Source: Gonatopus flavifemur
Taxonomy: Eukaryota > Arthropoda > Insecta > Hymenoptera > Dryinidae
Assembly: GCA_018340375.1 (NCBI GenBank)
Contig: JAFFJZ010000010.1
Location: 9,610,001-9,674,000 of the forward strand
Length of the DNA: 64,000 nt
Reading direction: 5' to 3'
Of this stretch, positions 57,301 through 64,000 are shown in pieces. The notes beneath the pieces were generated by a model, which was given only the letters and a program-made list of their open reading frames with translations, had not been told where the DNA came from and made no database searches. The position numbers and the translations under genes were made by a program. Every line of letters begins with the position of its first letter. The first letter of the stretch is position 1.

Positions 57301-58477
57301 GAACCACAAATATACGTTCAGCTCTCAGAATACAGATGTACATAGTTGCGTGCAAATATTATTTGTAGACACACATATGTTCTCATATTGAGAAATAAGA
57401 AGATACAAAGAGAAGAAGGAAGAGGATAAAGCTCAGGGAAGGATCGATGATCAGTAAATAGTTGACAGCAGAATGATACCGAGGTTGGAATAATCAAGTA
57501 CTAGTAGTATAAAATCGGAGACATTCAAAAACATGAGTATCGAGACACCGAAGCTATTGGAAATTATATATAATAAAATCATCAAAATATTAAAACGCCA
57601 CGTGGAAACGCTATGAAAATTTCGTGAAATCAATTAATTAAGAAAACTTTGCTCCTTATTCAGATATTATTCATTCGAAAAGGGAATTATATATTTGATA
57701 TTCAAGTTTCATTTATCTGATATTACTGAAAGAAACCAAATTCACTGTGAACTACGGAGTCTTGTTTGTTATGATAGCGATTTGTTAGCTGCATCGGTAA
57801 ATGGACATGGACTGCGGCTACGGCTGAATTATTCAGTTGAGGTGGGAAATTATTTGCTACGCTGAAAACTCGAGACCCTTGAACGAAATTCAAAAATAGT
57901 TATTATCACTCAATTTTATGATCTTCGAGGACAAATTTGTACATCGAGTCGAGTGTGAACATGTAATAGTTGGCAACAACACGTCTGAGAGGATTTTTTC
58001 AAGACTACAGTAATTTTGAATAAACCTTTGTGTTCAAAATCAAAAGAATATTTTCAAAAATATTTTCCCATTTCATTCTTTAAATATTTGTACATTGACC
58101 CAATGAATCTTGCATTAAAACTGATAAAATTGAGTATTGTTGGTTTTACTCGAGAGTCTTGAGTCCAGTCCTAGTTTCAGCAGAAAATGTGATAGCAAAA
58201 TCACATGCTTAGTATTATTTCAATGTATGCATTCGCTTATTTTGTGTTTTCATCCCTGGTGAAAATGAAAACAAAGCATGCGGTGGAACCAAAAGAAAAA
58301 GCGTTAATGAGAGACGAGGAGAAAGTGAATAGAAAGGATTTCGAGCGTAACTGAAGTGAAGTTTGAAAAGGAGAAAGCGTGTGGAAATCAACATTCCATG
58401 GAAGATTTAGACAACGCAAGAAAAACGTGAAGGTTCGCGCAAAAGAATCCAAGAATGAAAATTTTGATGACTTGGTG
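54335..58477. other. Long AT-rich stretch without genes
   Basis: No recognisable exon, RNA or complete element. 55740-55990 is an array of tataaattatatacaatt words in both orientations, possibly another word-array element without clear ends. 58254 begins CCCTGGTGAAAATGA after at, an orphan left end of the 32002 type. Short frames (60-76 codons) show no motifs. Confidence 0.4.
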
Positions 58478-58545
58478 AGGTTTGAACCTCTGACTTTCGC
58501 TATTGTAGTCTAAGGACCATCCATCAAACCGTAAACTATGGGGTA
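58470..58545 (-). ncRNA. tRNA-like B box with weak A box
   Basis: On the minus strand GGTTCAAACCT (58478-58488) matches the B box; the upstream TAGTTTACGGTTTGATGG is only a partial A box. Probably a tRNA-derived relic. Confidence 0.3.
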
Positions 58546-58897
58546 CTATGATTTCTGATTTTTTGGAAACCTACAGTTTCACAGTTGCCACAGTTGTTGA
58601 CTTAACACAAAATTGGTTAGTTTTATAACCGATTTGATGTCTTTAGCGACTGAACAAAGCTGACTGGAAGCAGAACAATTTTTCAATTTGAAAGCATAAT
58701 TTAGCGGTGAAAACAACAGCCATCTTTCTTAGCCACTATAGCAAAATTTTTAGTTTGATCAGCGAAAATTTGGCTAACGTTGCTGTCCTGTTAGTGCTGA
58801 AATATTCAGCTGTAATAGCTAAAACTCAATAGATGCGTTACACTGAGAGAAAGTATTAGTCACCGATACCTAAGAGAAATGGTTAAAAATGGACCAT
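58546..58897. other. Spacer with orphan CACTGAGAGAAAG end
   Basis: Several gctaa/ttagc words and, at ~58841, TA plus CACTGAGAGAAAGTATT, an element end without an obvious partner. No gene. Confidence 0.35.
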
Positions 58898-59005
58898 CCA
58901 GACAGCACAACGTGCCACTGGAACGTTTATGGAAGGTTTATAGAACGTAGAGGAGGTTTTCTGAACGTTCAGAAAACGTCCCAAAGACACATTGTGCTGT
59001 CTGGG
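58898..59005. mobile_element. CCAGACAGCACAA element with GAACGTTC words
   Basis: Left TCCAGACAGCACAACGTG, right the inverse of CCCAGACAGCACAATGTG. About 108 bp filled with gaacgttt, tagaacgt and gaacgttcag. Dinucleotide flanks do not match exactly (ca/gc). Confidence 0.6.
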
Positions 59006-59517
59006 GCATAACTGAACATAAATTAAGCATCAACAAACCTTTTATTTTTGTAATGATAACTAAATATATCACTTACCATAATAATGGTTAGCTATTAATG
59101 ATAGATGCTGGTTATGTTGACTATTTTATATCGATTAAACATACAATCAGTAATTCATACCAATAACCAGGAAGAATTTCTGAAGGAAACATTTTTTTGA
59201 AACTTGCTCAATGAGTCACAATTGTCGTGATGATGATGAATCGATAGTAAAGGAAAGATAAGTGAAACTCTCTTGAATGTTTCGCAAAAGCTCAATCCAG
59301 GTACCACATCTTTGAAAATAAGCTTTCATTGAGCATCAATGAAGTGAGATCAATTTCCATTATGCCTTCGAACTTTTTGAGTGAAATATATTTATACTTC
59401 GAATAAAAAGGAGCAACATCTTAAATTATTATTCATCTGGTATTTGCATCACTGATGTGGTTGATTGTTTAAAATTGAGTTATGCAAATAACATAAAATC
59501 GAAAAATTCAGAGATTA
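59006..59517. other. AT-rich spacer
   Basis: No gene or RNA recognised. Confidence 0.35.
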
Positions 59518-59756
59518 ACCAAGCAGCGACAAAATTTCAAAGTATATACGAAATAGGAACGTTCGTAGAATGTACGGATGAGATACGAAGAACATATAAT
59601 GAACGTTCATAGAATGTTCGAATGAGACTGTTTTGAATATACTTGGAACGTACATATAGTACATTCGAGATGTACAATATTCATTCAAACGACGTTCAAT
59701 TGATGTAACGTCAGAAATTCGATTACATAACCCGTACAGTACCGGACATTTCTACG

Positions 59757-59865
59757 TTGCCTCCACGTGGAATCCCCACGTTATATCCACGTCCACCATT
59801 GATCCACCTGGAGTCCACGGGGATGCGACGTGGAAGTCGGTGGATGTGCTGTTAGGCACGTTCGA
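59757..59865. repeat. TCCACGTGGA-word repeat
   Basis: tccacgtggaatccccacg, ccacctggagtccacgg and gatgcgacgtggaag words; 59795-59858 matches the outer parts of 33044-33262. Ends not resolved. Confidence 0.6.
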
Positions 59866-59960
59866 CGAATGTGCATAGCACCTATGAAACGGTCCCATTC
59901 GAATGTGCATAGAATATATTTCGAATATTCAAAGAACGTTCATAGCATATTATGACGCTG

Positions 59961-60967
59961 CCCAGGTAAAAATTGACCATGGGCGCTAGGTTGCCGCAAG
60001 GCTCACCAAGATGGGCCGGGCCTAGGCTACCAGGCATGGCGCAACTCTGAAATGATAACATCATTTCAGCCTCAGCCCATTTGTTTCCACAATCAAGACC
60101 CAACACTGGAAACAGGGTTGTGATAGCATATGCCGTCAATGGCAGACCCTACAAAAATTTGTTCGCCAAGGATAAGCCAACGCTGTAGCAATCTTGCGGC
60201 AGGGTTGCGCCCATCTCATGCCAATGGTCACTTTTATTTTTTATTGTAATTGAAAATAAAATAAAAAATCCATTCTATCATTTCGATTGAACGAAATGAA
60301 TGTCGGAGAATTTCAACATGTAATTTTTTTGATTAGTTTAAACTGATGAATGACGTAAATCCGGTGGTCCTGGCGTAGAAGTAGGCGGGTCTGGAAAAAG
60401 ATGAAGAATTATTTCTGTCATGGAATCTTCAAAGGAGACTTACATATTGATTGAATGCTTGGTTCGCCACTCGCAGGAAACAAGCATCACTCTGGTGAGA
60501 GTTATTGTAATTTGCTGTTTGAGAAGGAAGTTTCACTCTTAGCCAAGCTATTACTCAAGTCGAGTCAAGCTAACGCCTAAACTGAGCGAGGCCATCGCCC
60601 AAGCTGAGCCAAGCTATTGCCCAAGCTGGACCAAGCTACGACCCATGCTTGGTGCAACATGAGAATCCATTGTCATTCAGAGTTGCCTAATGCTTGGAGC
60701 AGTGTCCCGCAAAGCCCTAGAGAGCCTCTGTTGAAAGCATGCTTTTTCCTTCCAGCAATATTGGTTGAAGGATGGGCCAAGCGTGGCGCAGCCAATGATC
60801 AATGATGGATCAATGAAGTCGATTTATGACTTCCCATATTGGTACAATGTTTAGACCATTGTCAACCATCCTTGTCCCTACATAGATTGCCCAGCTTTGG
60901 CTAGCAGCCTTGCGTCTAGCTATATTCCGTCGTCAGCATTGGCAGAGCCTGAAGATTTTTATATGGG
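59961..60967. mobile_element. 1007-bp CCC/GGG element, tg duplication, copy 2
   Basis: Exact-length, ~99% identical reverse copy of 45392-46398, starting CCCAGGTAAAAATTG and ending TTTTTATATGGG, with tg on both sides. Different duplications (ca and tg) show two independent insertions. No coding sequence. Confidence 0.93.
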
Positions 60968-61124
60968 TGCTTGGGTCGTATTTTTCGTTTCGAGGTTATG
61001 TGTTCAGATTAATATTCGATTTCCATAACCTCGTATCGCTGCATGTTGATTTCAAAGGAGGAATTTCATCTCGACTGGAATCATGATTGTTATCGTTATT
61101 TTTGTAAAGTATCTCTTGATACTT

Positions 61125-61426
61125 CCCAGACAGCACCAAAGCTCCCGCAAAGAGCTCCCGTTATGCGACTAACAATGAGTTCAATATGAATACAGTGCAT
61201 TCAAAATGAACTCTTGATGAAGAACTTAATGTTCAGAAAGAATCAATTATGTAGTCTCGATATGAATTCTTTCTGATCATTAAGTTGTTCATTAAGAGTT
61301 CATTTGAACTCATATAGATTCATATTGAACTCATTGTTAGTCGCATAACGGGGACTGTTTGAGAAGTCTTCAAGAAGTCTTCATGATCTTTTATGAATTC
61401 AAATTGATCATTTGGTGCTGGCTGGG
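61125..61426. mobile_element. CCCAGACAGCACCAAA element with ATGAGTTC words, tt duplication
   Basis: Left CCCAGACAGCACCAAA, right the inverse of CCCAGCCAGCACCAAA (one mismatch), tt on both flanks. Interior: gttcaatatgaat, gaactcttgatgaagaac and their inverses. 302 bp. Confidence 0.88.
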
Positions 61427-61621
61427 TTGAAGTTTATAATCACAATTTATCATTAATTATCATTAACAATAAATATATATTCACCTTAGTTGATTTCCAA
61501 TAGTTCCGAAAGCTTTGCGTCGGCAAGCTTCATTGTTGATTCACGATGACAAAAAATTGAAGTTATCAATTTGGTTATTTATACCTATATTTTTGGTACC
61601 AATGACTATAAAATAATTGTT

Positions 61622-62323
61622 CCCTGCTAAATTGTCCTCATAAAGAACGATACAAAACGATAAATTTCTTCTATAGTTTTCAATGAGGTTTCTGAATACG
61701 GAATTTACGAAGTTATATCATTATCAAACGATAGAACTCTATCGTTCCTTATCGTTTTCTATAAAAATTCAAAAGAATGTATGGGATTTTATCGTGAAAT
61801 TCGTATAGAAAAAGTACTACTTATTCTGGAACTGGTACTTCTCTTATACGAATTTTACAATAAAATCCCATACATTCTTTTGAATTGTTATAGAAAACGA
61901 TAAGGACCCTAGTAAAAATGAATCATATATGAACCTATATAAATCATATATAACTCATATATGAATAAGATAAAACATATATGTCCCCTGTATAATCCAT
62001 GACCCCTATATAATTCATATATGGTTAAATTTCTCCATATATGAAATGATTTTGATATAAGATCATATATGAATGTTATAGGAGACATGTATGAGTTATA
62101 TAGGGAACATATATGATTACATAGGAATCATATATGATTTGCATTACTTTCATATATGATTTATATAGGGGTTATATAGGATCCATTTTTACTAGGGGAA
62201 CGATAGAGTTCTATCGTTTAATAACGATATAACTTCGTAAATTCCGTATTCAGAAACCTCATTGAAAACTATAGAAGAAATGTATCGTTTTGTATCGTTC
62301 TTTATTGGGAAAATTTAGCAGGG
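61622..62323. mobile_element. CCCTGCTAAATT palindromic element, tt duplication
   Basis: Ends CCCTGCTAAATTGTCC and the inverse of CCCTGCTAAATTTTCC, tt on both flanks. Arms ~200 bp, near perfect (caatgaggtttctgaatacgg and onward). The right arm is interrupted by 61907-62197; the left arm gives the uninterrupted sequence. Confidence 0.88.
61907..62197. mobile_element. CCCTAGTAAAAATG element with TCATATATGA words, ga duplication
   Basis: Ends CCCTAGTAAAAATGAATC and the inverse of CCCTAGTAAAAATGGATC. Comparison with the opposite arm of 61622-62323 (ttccttatcg at ~61750) shows a single ga before insertion and two after. The interior is almost only catatatga/tcatatat variants. Confidence 0.9.
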
Positions 62324-64000
62324 TTGGGTCCTTTTGGTAAAATTAACTCATCTTATTTCTCTCAATGTACTCATAACGTTTGTCACATCAGCAAACTTTC
62401 ATCCTCGTAAAACATGCCAGTAGGGAAATACTATAGATTAACATGAAATATTTATTTTATATAATATTGTTATCAGTAGTAGCATATGAGTCAAAGTCGA
62501 TAACAAGGAACGTGGATACATGTAGGTAATTGCAAAAAAATGCATTTATCACTCTTCATTTCTTACGCAAATCAATATGGTAGATTAGATTCGCGGCTAG
62601 ATTGTGGAGAATACAATTTCCGTATTTGTATTTCGCTTGTAATTCAATAGGGGGGAAACTTCCTTATGTCAGAGGTAATGAGATATTCAATGATCATATA
62701 TTCATTATTAATCAAAATATCGACACATCTGAACAATCATTTCAATTGATATTTAATTGTAGCACTCTGATATTAGATATCAGAGACGAAACATATTCAT
62801 AATCCACTACGTGAAAATACAACGTTTCAAAAAAATACACACGTTCAGAATTCTTATCTAACTTTGAAGAACTTTCGTTCCAGTGGATACGGATAAAAAA
62901 CTTTTCAATTATTTAGGAACTTTTGTTCAGAATATACAGTTGAATTCTGACAGAGAAAATGTTGTCAAACAGAACCGGGTAGAAAATTCATCAGTTGTTT
63001 TACTGAATTTCCTGGGATAGAAATCACTCAGAAACATTAATTTTATCAAAATATCACAGTTGAAAATTTTGTGTAAATGTGTTAAAAAATCCGTGTGTCA
63101 TGAATTTTCTGTTAAATATTCTCAACATAAACACGTGTAACTTCTACAGACAGTCCTTGTGTAATCAGGTCTCAACTGATTTATAATGTGAAATCATTCA
63201 AACAAGTGAAAAAAAGTGTCAAAATGACACAAATGTTATTCAACTCAAGATTGAACATAAAAATTGTGTTGTTCTCAACTACCAAGGGGAGATCGCCAGT
63301 GGTGGGAGCTATTTTTTTATGAAACTTCTATGTACGTGTAACGTTAGTAGTCGTCGGAAGAACTGTTCATGCATTTTGGTTTTAGCTTTCATTGTAATGG
63401 AAATTCGTTTTCTAGATATGTGAATTTGAAGATAGAGTGCGAGTCGATATACGCAAAGAAAGTACACTCAATCAAAGGACCGGCAGTGGCTTGAGTGATA
63501 CAGCTTCAACATTCGGTCCCGACGATCCATGTTCAATGCTCATTGAAGTACTGTTTTTTTCAATTTATTCTTATGCATTGTTTCAACACGAAAAAAGTGT
63601 GATTTTCACATTTGATTGATGTAAAAAAATCCATAAATTACACTTTTGAACTGTTGATTCATTCCTTATTTTGGATTTCATTTGACAGTACTTATCTGTT
63701 GAATTTACACGATCGGAAATTCCAATCAAAATTTTATCAACATCCTTTTGTGTTATATTATTTACATCGAGCTTGAGTTATTAGCTAACACAAATACATT
63801 ATGTGATATCGACACAAAAATATGTGTGGACCGTTTGGGACATGTGAAATGTGTTGAATTTAACACAAAATTTCCAACTGTCATCTTATACTACATACTT
63901 TTATCATATTTTCTAAATTTGAATTAGGAAAGTCTCACTATTTTTGCAGTTAATGCACAGAAAAAAAAACTATCTTGTATCAAGACAATCCGTGTTTCAT
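62324..64000. repeat. AT-rich DNA ending in TGTGTTAACACA words
   Basis: 62324-63040 shows nothing recognisable. From ~63060 to 63870 tgtgttaaa, gtgtcaaaatgacacaaa, aacacaaat and tgtgttgaatttaacacaaa recur in both orientations. ccgtttggg near 63830-63839 may be a CCC-class end, but the window ends before a partner can be sought. The 60-codon frame at 63437-63619 has no motif. Confidence 0.45.

Larger units (their letters stand above)
59518..60975. mobile_element. GAACGTTC-word element split by the 1007-bp element
   Basis: Left ACCAAGCAGCGACAAAAT pairs with the inverse of CCCAAGCAGCGTCATAAT, which is reconstituted only when 59961-60967 is removed. Flanks ta and tc. gaacgttc and gaatgttcg words fill 59555-59700 and 59880-59945; the block 59757-59865 interrupts them. 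Confidence 0.68.

Noticed and set aside
57231..57330. TATAAATA followed by TCAGCTC as a core promoter
   Set aside because: Spacing is far from the ~30 bp expected and no exon follows.

Overview
This window is a gene-poor, AT-rich piece of animal nuclear DNA, most likely from an insect. The evidence is four relics of Tc1/mariner transposases (D,D34D type), hAT- and piggyBac-type target-site duplications, tRNA-like Pol III boxes, and no bacterial-style operons or tight coding. Mariners move between species, so the order of insect cannot be fixed; Hymenoptera is only a guess. I see no exon of a recognisable host protein. Every convincing coding stretch is a broken mariner transposase: 1127-1888 (+), 13468-14513 (-), 44680-45348 (-) and 50746-51736 (-).

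Most of the structure consists of short non-autonomous elements, many nested. Three termini classes can be read base by base. (1) Elements that begin CCC and end GGG with a 2-bp target-site duplication of variable sequence; I count 15 with perfect dinucleotide duplications (5474-6815, 10079-11043, 22586-24713, 22728-24571, 29777-31107, 32002-32239, 35460-36641, 35474-35602, 36064-36337, 38317-39238, 45392-46398, 59961-60967, 61125-61426, 61622-62323, 61907-62197) plus less exact ones. Most are filled with a degenerate array of one short self-complementary word that differs from element to element. (2) Elements with CACTG/CACGG ends and 2-bp, mostly TA, duplications. (3) TTAA-flanked piggyBac-like elements (12026-12264, 15106-15356, 39472-40740, 48482-48696, 49445-49768). 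There are also one 3.7-kb hAT remnant with a perfect 8-bp duplication (28958-32640) and two small hAT MITEs.

Layout: 1-9.9 kb holds a Mos1-like mariner fragment, a GAATTC-word element and two large hairpins. 9.9-11.2 kb is a three-deep nest. 13.4-14.7 kb is a complete mariner with 36-bp perfect inverted repeats and a single frameshift. 15.7-19.8 kb is a foldback structure built from ~290-bp tandem units. 20.6-20.9 kb is a CpG-dense patch, the best place for a host promoter or exon. 22.6-24.7 kb is a nest filled with CATGCG/CATGGG words. 28.9-32.6 kb is the hAT remnant carrying several passengers. 35.2-36.6 kb and 37.5-40.8 kb are further nests and palindromes. 44.6-46.6 kb is a mariner invaded by a 1007-bp element whose twin lies at 59961-60967. 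50-52.7 kb contains a duplicated segment that preserves empty sites. 59.5-62.3 kb is another dense cluster. The remaining stretches look like unique AT-rich intergenic or intronic DNA.

The elements do not form a pathway. Their joint message is repeated local transposition by a few transposases that are not encoded in this window.
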